From Chionis minor (lineage: Eukaryota > Chordata > Aves > Charadriiformes > Chionididae): a stretch of 64,000 nucleotides of DNA. The position numbers and the translations under genes are program-made. This document shows, piece after piece, positions 50,501-63,700 of this stretch. Each line of letters begins with the position of its first letter. Position 1 is the first letter of the stretch. The DNA lies in NCBI GenBank assembly GCA_013398295.1, contig VZSF01008206.1, positions 124,001 to 188,000 on the forward strand. Reading direction: 5' to 3'. Below the pieces are notes generated by a model. The model saw only the letters and a program-made list of their open reading frames with translations, had not been told where the DNA came from and searched no databases.

Positions 50501-53194
50501 TGGCATCACCAACAAAGATGGATTTGCATTAAGACAATCTTAGTAATCTTAGAAGAGCAGAGACACGCATCCCTTCTGCCAGACCTGCTGCAGAAGCAGC
50601 AATCTTTGTCAGCAGGGTGATAAGGAAAAGTTGAAGAGGTGATTCAAAGCCCATATAAGAGTCTGATTATACTAAAACTAAAAAATAATCCTCTTGTTTG
50701 TGATTTAAGCAGATATCTAGCTATTAAGAATTTGAAGTGTTCCATGAGCAGCATTTTTATACCACATTTAACTACTCTGAAGTCTGGACATTGTTAAGGA
50801 AGGAACAATTGACTAGATGAGACACAGTCCTGATCCTTTAAAATATTATATTATTGACCCAATTATTTATCATACTGGAAGTCATTTGAGGCCAGAGCAC
50901 TTTGCGAGCATACTATGCTTCCATAGCAATTTTTCTTTCTTTTCTGGTTATGTTAATAACATCTGATACAATAAATTTGTAACTTGTAAATTAGACTTGA
51001 GATACATCTTTAATGGGTGCTAAAGCTCTTCCAATGGAAGTACAGCAGTCTTCTCATATTTGCACAATATTTCATTCAGAAGGAAACAGCCTAATTTTCT
51101 ACCCTCGCTGATTTTCTAGTTAATGCATGCAGAACTATACTTGTCTAACTTTGCATGCATCTGTTGGCCCAAAGAAAGGTCATATCTTTTTACAAAAACT
51201 CATATAAATCAAAGGTACTTCTTCTGTCTGATTATAAGCCTTTTGCAAGGAAGACAGACTTAAGTTTGATTCAGGATTTCACAAGGAATAATATACACCT
51301 GTCTACAGTAATACCTGCATGTTTTTCTAATGGCGTCTGCTTTTCTTGGTGAGACAGAGCAAGCTTTGGGTCAGGAGCACCGTTGTGTGTCACATGAGTG
51401 TAACAGGCTTTTACGATCTGACCATGGCACTATAAATCTATTTGGATCTAAACCTGGTATATCTCAGTTAGGATCAAATTATCAATCACCTTCCATGCAG
51501 CAACTGTGAATTATTTTTGGATTCTTGACAAAGAACATTAATATTTCATTTTGGACATAAAAGGATATAAGAATGGACCCATTTATCCCTTTTTGTGTGA
51601 TGACACAAGCAATGATTTTTATTGCAACTTAAAAATTTAATCCTAAAAAGATTTATTTTATTTTATCTTTAGTAGAAAGGACAGATTACCACATTAGTGC
51701 AAGATAAATAAAGAAGTGATGATTTTTTAAGCTGTTCAAACTTTGGTGGTTGAGCCCTCTCTAAAGGATATTTCAACACCTTTCTAAAGGCAGTTGTATT
51801 AGAAATGACGTTACCTCAAATGGAGGGTTGTAATTTTATGAATTTGCTCCAAAGGAAATATTATTATATTCATGCCAAATTTAGAAGAGATCTTTTGTGG
51901 GTGGAAGTCAGTGGAGTGCTATGGAAATTAAAAGTATGAAGTAGAATTAGTTCTTATAATTTCTTTTAAACCTTTTAAAAACTCTAATTTGTCCATAGTT
52001 CTGCAGGCTTCAAATTTGCTAATGTGTGCTACTTTCTGTGGGGCCAATAAGAGAACTCCTAGTATGGATACTGCAGATTAAAGTTAAGATTACTTTCATA
52101 TTAGATATGCAAGAGAAGAGTTAACCAGAAAAAACAATTTAGCAAGTAAGTACAAGAAAAACATTTCATAAACAGGATCAATGATGGCCTTCTTCTGTAA
52201 TGACTGGAGATAATGATCAGTATGAAAGAACGTTGTTGTGAATTAAGGTCATTTTACCCATAACAGGGAACAGAACTAAGACTATCCCAAATGGAAAACA
52301 AGAGATAGAGGTGCATTATCTAAATGCCCAGGCTTTCACTTTGCAGGCAAACATAAGTAATATATGCAGCTATTAAATTAATCTTGATGTATTTTATTTC
52401 TTATTAATTGAACTTCTGCCTTTCTTGGCATTGATAACAGCAAACATCTTAAAATAATGTCAGAATCCAAGGACTGGCTTAAAAAAATGAGAGTTTCTGG
52501 TTTTGGCTTGAGATACTCACGTTAGAGGTTTTCTTCACAATACTTTCAGGCTTTCAGGCTTTTCTCTACTACACTAGAAAATTTTCTTTACAGTTCAAAG
52601 CATGGTTCTTTCTAATACTCCCATGTCTCCCAGACCTGGAGACTCAATAGAACCATCAAACTTCATTGGACTCAGGAGTCATAGCCCTTGTACATAAAGC
52701 ATCATGCAGGTGCTGTGGGTCATTAAAATTCCATTCCCTGTTTCCCTACATTTCTCCATCAAAAAGAGTCTTCTCCAATAGAGTTATAAATTTCATGTCC
52801 TACATTATTGAAGCTCACTTCAAATAGTAAAAGTAATCTAAGTAGAGTTTCTTTGTATAAAATCTGTTTGTGATGTAGTGGTTTGTGTCTAGTATGCCTC
52901 AAATACACACAAAGCCCCCCAACCTTTATAGATTGTTGGAATATGAGCTGATGCATACTCTGCAGAGATGTTGCTATAGCTGTAAAAGATGGATGCAATG
53001 GAAAATCTCTGACCACTGAACAGAGAGAATATTTACTCTGTACTTCATGTTGTACTGCTGTCGGGTATACTGTTAAGCAAAATAAAAAATGGAAAATTCA
53101 GCCAAATCCATAAGTCTTAGAGAAAAAAACCCAAGCAAAGATCAAACTGTTGTGCTTTGAATTGCATTTGCTCTTCCTTTTCCTTCAGTTTATT
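44559..53194. other. unique AT-rich non-coding sequence
   Basis: No gene or interspersed repeat recognised. Isolated open frames (45,517-45,735 minus, 46,147-46,329, 46,608-46,808, 49,267-49,946 minus, 52,759-53,016 minus) match no known family. It contains a (CAA)n microsatellite at 48,652-48,669. 46,800-46,960 is slightly more GC-rich than the flanks. Confidence 0.55.
48652..48669. repeat. (CAA)n microsatellite
   Basis: Six CAA trinucleotide units in an A-rich context. Confidence 0.9.
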
Positions 53195-53620
53195 TTAAAG
53201 TTTACGTATGTTGAGCTTTGAGGGTAATGCATTCTCTGAAATGATAGAAACAAAAATATTTTGACAGTCAAAATTGCTTACCACAAGTGTAGATGAACTT
53301 TTTTTGGCATCATTTCTGTATCCATTTTGACAGCCACCAGCATTCTCTAGTTCTCTGGCAGGGATGAAATGATTAATTGTACAGAAGGCTCTTTGCTGGG
53401 TCCCATTACAGAGGGAGGTATTTCTGAGGCAAGAACACACATTTACAAAGTTGTCCTTTGTATGATTCCTCCAAGGACATTTCAGACAGATGGTAAAATA
53501 TCCTGAACAGTTTATCAACATGTGCCCATTGTAAAACCAGCAGGAGTGACCAAAATGCAGCAAGAGAAGACAAGCAATTCTACGGAATCTCAGGTGTCCA
53601 ATTTCTCTCCTCAAATTTCA
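53195..53620 (-). CDS. unidentified cysteine- and N-glycosylation-sequon-rich open frame (possible exon)
   Basis: This is one of the two longest open frames outside recognised CR1 sequence, on the minus strand just after an in-frame TGA. It has no ATG at its 5' end. About eleven cysteines are encoded, with CLKCPW, VCSC and LCNGT motifs, and four N-X-S/T sequons (NCS, NHT, NTS, NGT) fall within about 40 residues. A hydrophobic run (ACLLLLHF) precedes them. Such content suggests an extracellular domain, but I cannot match it to a family. Splice-like borders exist: TTCAG|GA places an exon start at 53,502, and TTGTG|GTAAGC places a donor at 53,282/53,281, giving a 221-nt exon. No neighbouring exons were recognised, so it could be a chance frame or a decayed gene. 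Confidence 0.22.
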
Positions 53621-54720
53621 ATTCCTAGTCTGTCTTTCTGCTAACAAATACCAATTCCATACATGTTTCTCTCCCCAAAATTAAACATCACTCACTATAT
53701 CTCTATTCTAAGTTTCCTGGAACAAGACCACTTCTTTCAACACATACACTTTGATGAGGCTGTCTGAATTTATATTAGTCTATCTGAATTTTTGTCAGAC
53801 GGATTCTTCTTTCACAAGTCCTGGAGGAATCACTGAGAACATTCGGTACCCACTCGTTTTAGGTACCCACCTATACATAGTCTGTAGCAGCCCAGAGTGA
53901 CAATTACAGAAAAAGTCCTCTAGAGATGCAGGAAGAGGACAAGGCACAGGACTACATGGAGAATGCAGCTACTGTTTTTTAGCAAATCTTCACTGAGCAT
54001 GTGTGCAATATTCTTCTTCAGAGAATTATAGCTAGATTAGACTTTGCTGGGTATTAACAGAAGAGGTAAAAAAGTATCCTGCTGAAGACTCGTTTCCCCA
54101 CTCTCCTGCTGTCACACTCCAATTTCAAACTAGGACTTCTTGAAGAAAATTCTCTTTGAAGGTTTTAACCTAGAGCAATGTTTTATTCCCTATCACATTC
54201 TTGAATATGGCTACTGTGGCTGCAACTTAAGAAAAAAATGTTCAGGTGAGGTAACCATCCTCCACAGATATATTCTGTATTGTTTTGGTGTTCAAAAATG
54301 TAACCAAATACATTGAAACAATAAACAATAAGACAGATAAAGGGAAAGCTGCTGGATGATGTATTGAAAAAGTATGAAAACTGCAATGGCCTGTGCATGA
54401 CACACTGGTGACAAACGGCAACATTTTGCCTGCTAGAGGTGGTTAGGCTGTCAGCATACTTCTTTATTAACCGTATAACTCAGTCTTATTTACATCCCAC
54501 TCTGTATCTCTGCATAACATTCTTTTTTTAGAGACTTACACAGAGTTAATAATAATTTCTTTTCCATTAGGCCTTCTCAAGCCTTTTAACAATCTGTGAA
54601 AATACCTGTCAAAAGCAGCCATTCAATACATACAATTAAAACCGATGGGGTGCCTATAGCTTTATGTAAACAAAACAGCAGCAAAAAAGGAATTAGATGG
54701 TCGAATTCAATTTATTTATG
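53621..54720. other. unique non-coding sequence
   Basis: No repeat or gene recognised. Minus-strand open frames at 54,183-54,424 overlap in two frames and are not convincing. Confidence 0.55.
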
Positions 54721-55320
54721 GATAATAGAAGCAACAGCTCCAAAAGGTCATTGAATTGAACTTAACCTCTATGTAGGATTGGCTATATGTATATCATTCT
54801 CAGCGGATGTTTGTCTAATCTGTTCTCAGAGACCTCCAGTATTGGAAACATTTCACTTTCCTCACTGTTCCAGTGTTTCCATATTGCTGCTGTCTAAAGT
54901 GTCTCCTAAAATTTAATCCGAGACTCTTACTGCAAATTAAGCCCATCGTTTCTTCTGTAATTCACTGTTGATGTGCAAAAGAGGACACTACCTTCCTCAG
55001 TACCCCAGCTTTTCTTTTTTGGTCTGAATAATTCCCATTTGTTCACTCTTTCCTCACAGGTTTTATTTGCTAGACCTCTGGTCATACTCATTGCTCTACT
55101 CAAGATTCTTTTCAGAAGGTCCAACTCCTTGAAACACCTTTGCCAAAACTGGAAACACTGTGCCAGCTGGAGCTTTTCCTTTTCGGGGCAGAGCAGATTT
55201 CACAGGTCTGACAAGCTGCAGTTCTTTTTATGTAATCCCACATGGTCTGTGCCTTTTTTTTCCAACAGTGGAAAATATTTCACAACAAGGCAAAAATTGA
55301 AACATTAATGTTCAGCTTCA
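54721..55320 (-). mobile_element. ancient CR1 LINE fossil, 3' end
   Basis: Left to right the sequence follows the reversed 3' half of reptile-type CR1 elements. TGTTTGTCTAATCTGTTCTC leads to GACCTCCAGTATTGGAAAC, then CTGTTCCAGTGTTTCC, then TGCAAATTAAGCCCATCG with TTTCTTCTGT. Further right, TTTTATTTGCTAGACCTCTG corresponds to the ORF2 C-terminal coding part. On the minus strand a peptide with RAMSMTRGLANKTCEERV and a WELF segment (54,927-55,124) aligns with the [19 protein letters not shown] motif of CR1 ORF2. The tail repeat is eroded. Divergence implies an insertion far older than the copies at 16, 23 and 35 kb. Confidence 0.85.
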
Positions 55321-58099
55321 TGACATGCAGTACTCTCTAGATCCACAAAACACCCTTTTGCTCACCTTATTGTGTTTGTGTCACTGACAATTCTTACCCT
55401 GGTTCCTGTATTACTCACTCCCCATGTTTCTCAGGCTGCACCGGTCCAAGAACAACAGGATATCAGTACAAGAGACTCCTTCCGGATTCCCATCAGCTCC
55501 CCTAAAATTTTTCCCTCCCTGAGCTCCCAGCTAGCATTTTAAACCCATTTCACGTATGAGTCCAAAAACCTTGGAAAACTACCTGCTCTTCTGATCACAA
55601 GATGCTGATAACCATATCCAGAAGTAGTCATGGGTGCCTAAAATGAAATTTAAGTACATAAATCCACTCGAGCAGTGCACAAAACTTCTCAGTTGCTGAA
55701 GCAATAAACGGGTCACAAACAAACCTAAAAAGAGAATATAATTTAACCAAACTTTCCCTAAACTGGGATTTAAGTGTCTAATAGCTACATGGCAATCCAG
55801 TCTACCTGTTTTCCTAACACCTTATACAAAATTAACTAGATGCCTCCTTAATTAGCTGACGACCTTCTATGAGACTAAGCTTAGTTACACATGCTTGTTC
55901 AGAAGTGCCTGTTCTGGAAGACATCTCCTGCCTTGAGCTCCCTATTAATCCAGAGTTGGTTGTACAGTCCTTAGCTTTTATGAAGGTCTCTGGAGAAGCC
56001 TGATTACTGTTAGGAGTAATCATACAGTCGGACTGTGAACTAGACTATCTCCTAAACATATTTAGGAATTAATGACATTTTCTGTTTATGAGCCAATAAG
56101 AGTCTAATTGGTCTAATTTAAAAAACATGTTTATTGCAAATAAAAGGCTCAAAGGACCGATACAACACTAGCGTATGGATGTCTTCAGACCAGCTTTGCT
56201 GCACTGGAATCCACCCATCCTCACAGTCTCTAATTTTCCAATTAAGGACCTATATTTAGGAGAAGATTGAATCATTGGAGACCTCCCCCAAAAAGAGGCT
56301 TTAGGTGCTTACATTAGAAAGAATGGACTACAGGTTACAGCCATTGGCAAAGAAATGCCTAAATGAGGTGGTCTAAAGTTTAGTCGCTAAACTGGGTACT
56401 AAAATTCTGCTAGAGTGCACATCTAGCAGAGATGCCATTTTTGCCTATGCAGATCATCTCAGTGCCCGGTTTATATGAATGCCTACACTGTAGGGCCCCT
56501 GCAGATTTGAGCTGAAGTTTCTAGTAAAATACAGATATTATTGATCCAAGTAGCATACCTAAAGTGTTCTTCATTTTCACAGCTCTTTACAAACGTGAAC
56601 CAAGTCAAGCACCTTCCACGGCACACTGAAATCTCAAGTGACAGAGAGCTGATGATCTTTCAGTGAAAATTAGTTTTAAAAGTATGTGGTTATACACACC
56701 AAATAAACTATACTATTCGGCTATATACAGAAGTGGAACAGAAAAGAAATGGAAAATTTCTACCCATTCATGTCTGGACACATGAGGATATAGTGCTATT
56801 ACTAATGATCGTATCAGCATAATGCATCTTAAAAATAGAAATCACTCTTTCCAGTGCAATAAATTCCATCATGTTAGACAGTATGAGTTTTATCTCTCTT
56901 ACCAACACATCTCAAAATACTTAGGAAATTTCCACTACATGAACCCCATGAAATGGCGAATTAAATTAATTAACTCTTGCCCTGAGTAGGTGGACTTAAC
57001 TGCCCAGAATGTCCGGGTTTTATGTCAAAACACACTAAGTATGAAAAATGTGTATGTCTCTGCTGTGATCTGAAATCTTTGTTTGGAAACCACTTCAACC
57101 CTTCCCCCAGCCTCCAGCTGGTACTTTTGTAATAATAGCATTTGACATTAAGTAACAAGAAGTGAGCTGACGAGAGGATGTTGAGGCAATGTCATATCCA
57201 GGTACAAGTGAAATCTGATGCAGACAGGTGTAAAAGGAATGAGCTGTGAACTGAAGCTGCATTTTCTTGAATCAGATGCAGATAGAGACATTGCTATGAC
57301 TTGAGCTCTGCTTCAGGAGACCTAGTTCAGAATGTTTCAAAGCCTTGATTGGTTTTTAGAGACAAAAAAACCCGTGTTATTAGAAAGAAAAAAGCAAGCC
57401 TAAAAATCATTGCTGAGCATGTCAAAAATTCAGTGTATCTAGAAAATAGTCCATTTTGTTTCCCTGCTAGAAGCAAATATCCTTAATCTGTTGTTTCCTA
57501 GAGCTGTGTGGAATCTATACTTAAATACTGATTGAAAATGTATTTGGCAATTTTAAAGGTAATATTGAAAAAGGGGGGTGGGGGAAAGGAGCGGCAAAAT
57601 CACAAGAACTTCGATAACTATCTGAACATTGCCCATGAAGCTTGTGAACATGAAAAAAATATCTACAGAGGGCGAAATAGATATGGGATGAAATATATTT
57701 TTTAAAATATCATACTTCAGAGTGACCACTCTAAAATACTGAAGGGATTGCATTGTTTGTTTTCAACTCTTCAGAAGTTATGCTTACTCAGAAGGAATTG
57801 TCAAAGTGGTCATTTTACAAAGTACTTATAAAACAAGTTGATGTACTGGTCTTAGTTTTTTTGCACTACCCAACTTTTTTCTTTTCTTTTTTCTTGTCCT
57901 TTCATCTTCTTATTACCTTCATGTAACATGTAAGAAAAAACAGTTTCTAATTGTCAAACGACATACGAGAACAACAAACTAGATACAGCTGTGCTGCATA
58001 AAATCAGAAACCAGCCAGAACCGGGGCCCATGCAGATGTCTGAGGAAGCAGAAAGAACACAACATGCATGTAGTAAGATTTCTTCAGAATTAAATTTCT
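55321..58099. other. unique non-coding sequence
   Basis: No gene recognised. Open frames 55,832-56,023, 56,970-57,158 and 57,553-57,753 (minus) match nothing I know. The first ~150 bp might be a further eroded extension of the CR1 fossil to the left. A G-rich patch (GGGGGGTGGGGG, 57,573-57,584) has only two G-runs and is not a quadruplex motif. Confidence 0.5.
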
Positions 58100-60075
58100 G
58101 AACTGGTGGTTATAACTCTGTATTGAATATCTTTTTATGAGTTTCACTTTCATGAATTTGCCCAATTACTTTTTGAACTATGTAAAATTTTGGCCTTTAC
58201 AGCAACTGCTTGCAATTAATTCCAAAGTTTAATAATATGTGCCATGGAAATGCAGGTTCTTTTGCTTGTTTCAAACCTGCTACCTCATAATTTCATTTAA
58301 TTTCCACTAATTCTCATAATATAAGGACCAGGAAATAATTGGTTTCTATGTACTTTCTCCAGGTTATTCTGTGTTCTTAAAGATGTCTAATTTCTTTTCC
58401 AGGCCAAAGTAATGTGTTCCTCATATAAAAATTCATTCATTCTTTTCTGCAACTCCTGCAGTTCAACTATATCTTTTTTTTGAAATTGCCTGACCAGAAC
58501 AGTAATCAAGATATGAGCATGCTGTGGATTGTATAATTGTATAATGGTGCTTCTTGTGCTGTCATGCATTTATTTCCTACTAATTTATTACATTTTACTT
58601 CTTTGATAATTACTGAGCACTGAGCTGATGTTTACATAAAAAATTATTGACTTAACATCCAAAACCTTTTTCATAGTTCAGATCATATCATTGTATATTT
58701 GAAATTAGGATATGTTGTCCTCATACAAATAATTTTATTTTAATAAATATAAAATTTAATTTGCCATTTTGTTTCTCAGCCATTTGGCATCAGATGATTC
58801 ATTTGTGACTTTTTTTTTCAATATTCATCTTTACTGCCCCAAATAATTTAGTATTATTAGAACACTTTGTAATCTCATTCACACCCTTTTAACAATAATT
58901 GATGAATAAATGGTATAACAGATCCTAGCACCAATTCCTATAGGATTCCAATAAAGGCTTCGATCATTTACACTTGCCAACCACTTATTCCTGCTTTTGA
59001 ATTCTGCTCTTTTAGATGGTTGTTTATGCTTTTGATGAACTTCCTTTTTATCCCATGCCAACTCAAGTTTTCTTCCAAGTTTTTGGTAAAAGCTTTGTCA
59101 AAAGCTTTCTGGAGACTGCAATAGCCTGTAGAAACTTTATGACTCTTGTTCTTGCTTACAATGCCTCCTTTAAAGAATTATAGTAGGTTTGTGAGATGTG
59201 ACTTCTTTCTTCAAAAGCCAGTGGTTGGTTCTTCCCCAGCATATCACATGTTGCTCTGACTGTACATGTGTATCTATGCACCATCTGTTGTCTATTAAAC
59301 TTTACACCAGGTTTTTTTCTGATATAGAAAAAAGCTTTGCTATTTGCAGGTTTGGAGGATTTCTTTTAGAAGATCTTTTTTTTAAAATTGCTTTTGTGTT
59401 TGTCACCCTCCGTTCCTCCCCTGCTGAAGCAATTTTAACAGATAGCACACACGCCACGGTTAAATGGGTCAACTCTGTCGTACTTCGAAGAATACCATCT
59501 GGGTCTGTCAAGTTGTTACTATTCATTTCACTAGCTTATTCTAGAATCTTTTCTAATGACACTTCAGTTTGAGGCAGATCCTCCAGTAAGTTGCTCACAA
59601 ACAAGTCTTCTGGCCTGGGTACCTCCTTTAGGTTCTCCATTGTGAACAGAGATGCAAGGAAGTGATTAAGCTTTTCTGCTACAGCCTTATCTTCTTTAAT
59701 ATTCCTTTGCACTTCAATCACCTATTGACTCTACATATTGTCTGGCAAACTTCCTCTTCCTGATTTGTTTGAAAAGGATTTAACGTTAGTTTTTATGTCT
59801 TCCACAAGTTTTTCATCAAAATGTCTTATGCTCTGATGTATTGTATTTTTACATTTAACTCATCAGAGTTTGCATCCTTTTGTGTTTGGGGGTTTTTCAA
59901 TAGGACATGGCCTCAATATATTGAAGGATGTCTTCTTACATTTAACAGCTTCCTTCATCTTGCTGCTTACTGCTGCTTTTACTGCGCTCTTTAAATAATC
60001 ACCTTGCTATTTCTTAGCACTTCATCATTTTAGCTACCCCTTTGATTATCTTAAGCTTCTATTAGGTTCTCAAAT
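58100..60075 (-). mobile_element. ancient CR1/L3-like LINE, nearly 2 kb
   Basis: The block collinearly follows the reversed ORF2 region of old amniote CR1/L3-type elements, from the 3' part at left to the endonuclease-RT linker at right. Landmarks: CATGAATTTGCCCAATTACTTTT (58,153-58,175); GTTTCAAACCTGCTACCTCATAATT (58,269-58,293); TATATCTTTTTTTTGAAATTGC and GTAATCAAGATATGAGCATG (58,470-58,520); TTTAATTTGCCATTTTGTTTC (58,755-58,775); GTCAAAAGCTTTCTGGAGAC (59,097-59,116). Minus-strand peptides agree: LVRQFQKKDIVELQELQKR (58,387-58,569) equals the ORF2 LVR.....KD...LE..Q.R motif, and KLNHFLASLFT (59,536-59,721) equals the conserved LN.FFASVFT before the RT. Stops and frameshifts are frequent, so it is long inactive. 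Confidence 0.88.
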
Positions 60076-60340
60076 GAACAACCATGAAGACATAGGTCTA
60101 AAAAGAGGCTTTGGATCCTAATGCAGTGTGAAGTGGTTTATTTTTATGAGCTAGCTGTGTGCAAGAATTCAAAATTAGGTACCTGTACTCTGTGTACTGT
60201 CTTTTCCTATAATCTTGTTGTAGTCTTCCTATAAGAAAAGGATGCAGAAAGAACAGCTCATTGAACAGGGAGTTGGCTAAAGACCCTGGGGTTCACTGAG
60301 GACAAAACTATACCATAAAGTACATTTGTCTCTTCATTTG
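60076..60340. other. short non-coding gap between two CR1 copies
   Basis: About 265 bp with nothing I can classify. It might be partly a continuation of either CR1, but the match is too weak to claim. Confidence 0.4.
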
Positions 60341-60710
60341 AGACTCTTTAGCCTAGACAAGAGAAGGCTCAGAGGGGATCTTATCAATGAATATAAATAC
60401 CTGAAGGGACAGTGCAAAGAAAATGGAACCAGGCTCTTTTCTCTGGTGCCCAGTGATATGACAGGAAGCAATAGGTTCAAACAGGAGATGCCATCTGAAG
60501 ATCAGGAAACACTTTTTTACCATGAGGGTGATCAAGCACTGGCACAGTTTGCCAGAGTGAAGTCTCCCTCTCCTTAGAGAAATTCAAAACCTATCTGGAC
60601 AGGGTCCTGGGCAAGTGGCTCTAGATGGCTCTGCTTGAGCAGGCCAGGGTGGACCAGACAACCTCCAGGGGTCCCTTCCAACCTCAAACATTCCACAATT
60701 TTGTGATTTC
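60341..60710 (+). mobile_element. CR1 LINE, 3' end fragment (~370 bp)
   Basis: On the plus strand it begins with GACTCTTTAGCCTAGACAAG (the [17 protein letters not shown] block, residues [20 protein letters not shown] in the frame starting 60,326). It continues through [17 protein letters not shown] and the NRLP-equivalent region, and ends with GGTCCCTTCCAACCTCAAAC and a degenerate tail TTCCACAATTTTGTGATTTC. The tail and the TGCTTGAGCAGG words differ from the younger three copies, indicating another, older avian CR1 subfamily. It lies 265 bp right of the ancient minus-strand CR1 and in the opposite orientation. Confidence 0.95.
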
Positions 60711-63700
60711 AGGCATTATGCAAAGGTATGGAGAAACATCTTCCTCCACTCAGAAGCTAAAACCCTCTCTGCAAGTGAAAGAAAGCCCTAAGAACAAAGC
60801 CAATTGAGATATACAACACCTGGGCCCTAAGAAACCCATCTACGTTTTGAGCAGGTGCAAAATGTGGTAAAAATAACACCATTTATGGGATGGTGCACCA
60901 GTGCATTCCCCATCCATCTCTGCCATGACATGTAGGTGGGGTAGAGGCACTGGTGGTAGTCTGTCTGGTGAAAGATAATCACCTTCTTTTTTAGGGATTC
61001 AAAACCCCATGTCACCATCTCCAAGCACAACTTCTAATAATGAGCTTGCAGGCTTGTTTACTTTCCTCTTGCCTGCTTGCCCGCTCAATCTTCAGTCTGT
61101 TTTCATCTTTCAGGAACACAGGAGCAGCTGCTGAAGAAGGGGCGATGATTATCAGGTAGTGTTGTTCTTTAAGGTAAAAGTAAACTGAGGGCTGTGTTTC
61201 AGTTCCTTCATACCAGGAGAAAAAAATGAATCTGGCATTCCTTTCTCTTGGATGAGCCTTCTAATTACTGCATAACTAAATAAACAAGAAACTGTGGCAC
61301 AAGCCTTCACCAGGCTTGTGTCAATAAGCAGTAGATGTGATCACCAGCATCTACTGTGGTGACAGACTGCTGAGATACGCTCCAGAAAATCCTTCCAGAA
61401 CAGCCCTCTGGGAAGACGCAAGCAAATGAGTTCTGTCTAGCAAAGCTTGATTGGTTTTAACCACTCTGCTGAGGAAAAATGATAAAAAAGGGGGGTTGGA
61501 CATGAGTAGAAAAAATAGTCAAGTTACCTGGGGAACTTTAATGTTTCATTCTGAGGTTTTCATAAAGTTGTCTCAGACAAAGCCATAGAGAAAACTGATT
61601 TCAGGCTTAGTTGCTCTAAGAAATTGTCTGTTGTTCTTCTCTGTACTCTATATAGCTGATCTTGTCAGCTGAATAATAGAAAAACATATTCATTTCTAAA
61701 CAATCTATATATTTCCATCACAAAAATATTTCCATGCAATGCCTTTTTACCAGATGTTGTCCACGCTATTTATTACTGGGTAAAAATATATCCTCAATTT
61801 TTATTCTGGTTACATAATTTTCAATGTTTAAAGGTTCCTCTTTCAGTATTAGCCTATGTGCTTAACTTAAGAATATGCTATTAGTTTGCATGTTTACATC
61901 AGTCATTTTTTCCTCTTTACAGCAAAAAGATTTTTCAAAAAACTCTCAGGGTTTTCATCAGCATGTAAGTTTAAATGCAGTTAAAATGAGTTAGATTTTC
62001 AAAATTCTATTAAAAAATGTTATGTTTTTATCACATGCTTTTTTCACAAAGAGGAGATAAAATTACAGTAAAATATACAATAAATCTGTTTGCAATTTTA
62101 TAGCTTTATTCTCTTCTGCCAAAACAAACTTGTTGGAATTAATGGTAATGAGACACTAATAATATCTGATAACAAGTTATTTTTAGCTCCTGAAAAAAGC
62201 CCCTCTTGTTGCAATGTCATAGTAATAATTTGAAGTAAACAGTAAATGTAGAATGAGCTATGAGCATTTACAGACAGTAAATCTGCAAAGTTCGCCTATC
62301 TACATGGTCAATATGGAGTAATTCCACTGAAATCTAGATTTAAGAAGGACAGAAGACTGTGTTTAATTTGCTCCAGATGTAGCCAGTTAAAAATAAACAG
62401 AACTGAGAGGTCCTGAGCTACACATTAAGCTTGGAAATCAAGCAACAGAGGCAACTGTGCAAATGGCCTGTGTAAATAGGTGTCTGTTACCTATTTTCAA
62501 CCAGTCTCTTTTGAGCAGTTAGTACTGTGGTTAAATTCCAAGTAAAGATTTATTATTTCTTAGCATTTTTCCTATTAAGTGTAAGGAAAAATAAAACTTT
62601 GATGGATACTGCTAGGCCAGAGCAGGAGCATGACTTGATTTTCTTTTTACAAGTTCAGCCAATGTTTTCACAACAATACTTGCAAATGGCTGTACTTCAA
62701 AGAGACACAGCACATTCCGCATCTACCTCCTCCTGCTCATCTCACTAGCACTGTGGAGGCCACCGAGCTATTTTCACATCTAAATGTTTGTTTTTAACAG
62801 CTATGTCTGTGGTGAATTAAGCCTCAGTTGTAGCTGTTTAAATAAACACTTAGGTCACAGTATGGTACCTACACAGTAAGCAATGGTGAGATAGGCTTTG
62901 GAGACAGAAGTAAGCATTCTTTTAATCCAACATGCAGAAAAAACACATGCAAGCTTGTGTGTATGTGTATGGAGGTCCACACTTTGGTTAGAGATTTAAA
63001 TGTAGTGGTTCAAAATAGGTCTAAAGTGTAACTCATGGTCTGCAATTGCAAAATGATCTTACAATACAACCTAGGTATTTTGAAACCAGATTTCTTCCTA
63101 AATTTCCCTTGGTGTCCCTAAGAACGATGGCTTTTTCAGGCTGGATTTTGCTTCATCTGTTTTCCTACAAAAAAGAGCAAACAATGTCAAGGCCCTGATG
63201 CAGCAAATTATTTTGTTATACACTTGACTACCTTATTTCAACAGACACAGAGAAGTCAGCCTTTCATTGAACTGGGTCATGCATATGTAGACCTTATAAC
63301 AATCAACTTGATATTTTTTCAGGATTTCAACCATGGTTAACATGTTGACGCAATGGGCACAGTACGACTAGGACGCATCTCACTTGCCTTCAGCCTCTGA
63401 AAGGTTAAGCGTCTGTTATAAGCTAGGTACTAATTCCTTCTGTAGACAATGCATATGACACCTATGGGGCATTCACTGCATGCATCTTAGATACCTGGTT
63501 TTGGATGGTTTGCATTGTCCGCTCACACAGGCTTATTTCTCTTCACTAGCAAAAGGAACCAATCTGCTTATCTTTGCTCAGACAGCTAAGAGCTGCACGA
63601 TGTTAGATGAGTATTTCCCTGAACATGCAGAACACACTTTATAGTATTATTTGCAAAATACTGCCACAGCTGTGAATGTGTTAAGTGATACCGATGTCTC

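Noticed and set aside
57573..57584. G-rich patch GGGGGGTGGGGG
   Set aside because: Only two G-runs, insufficient for an intramolecular quadruplex.
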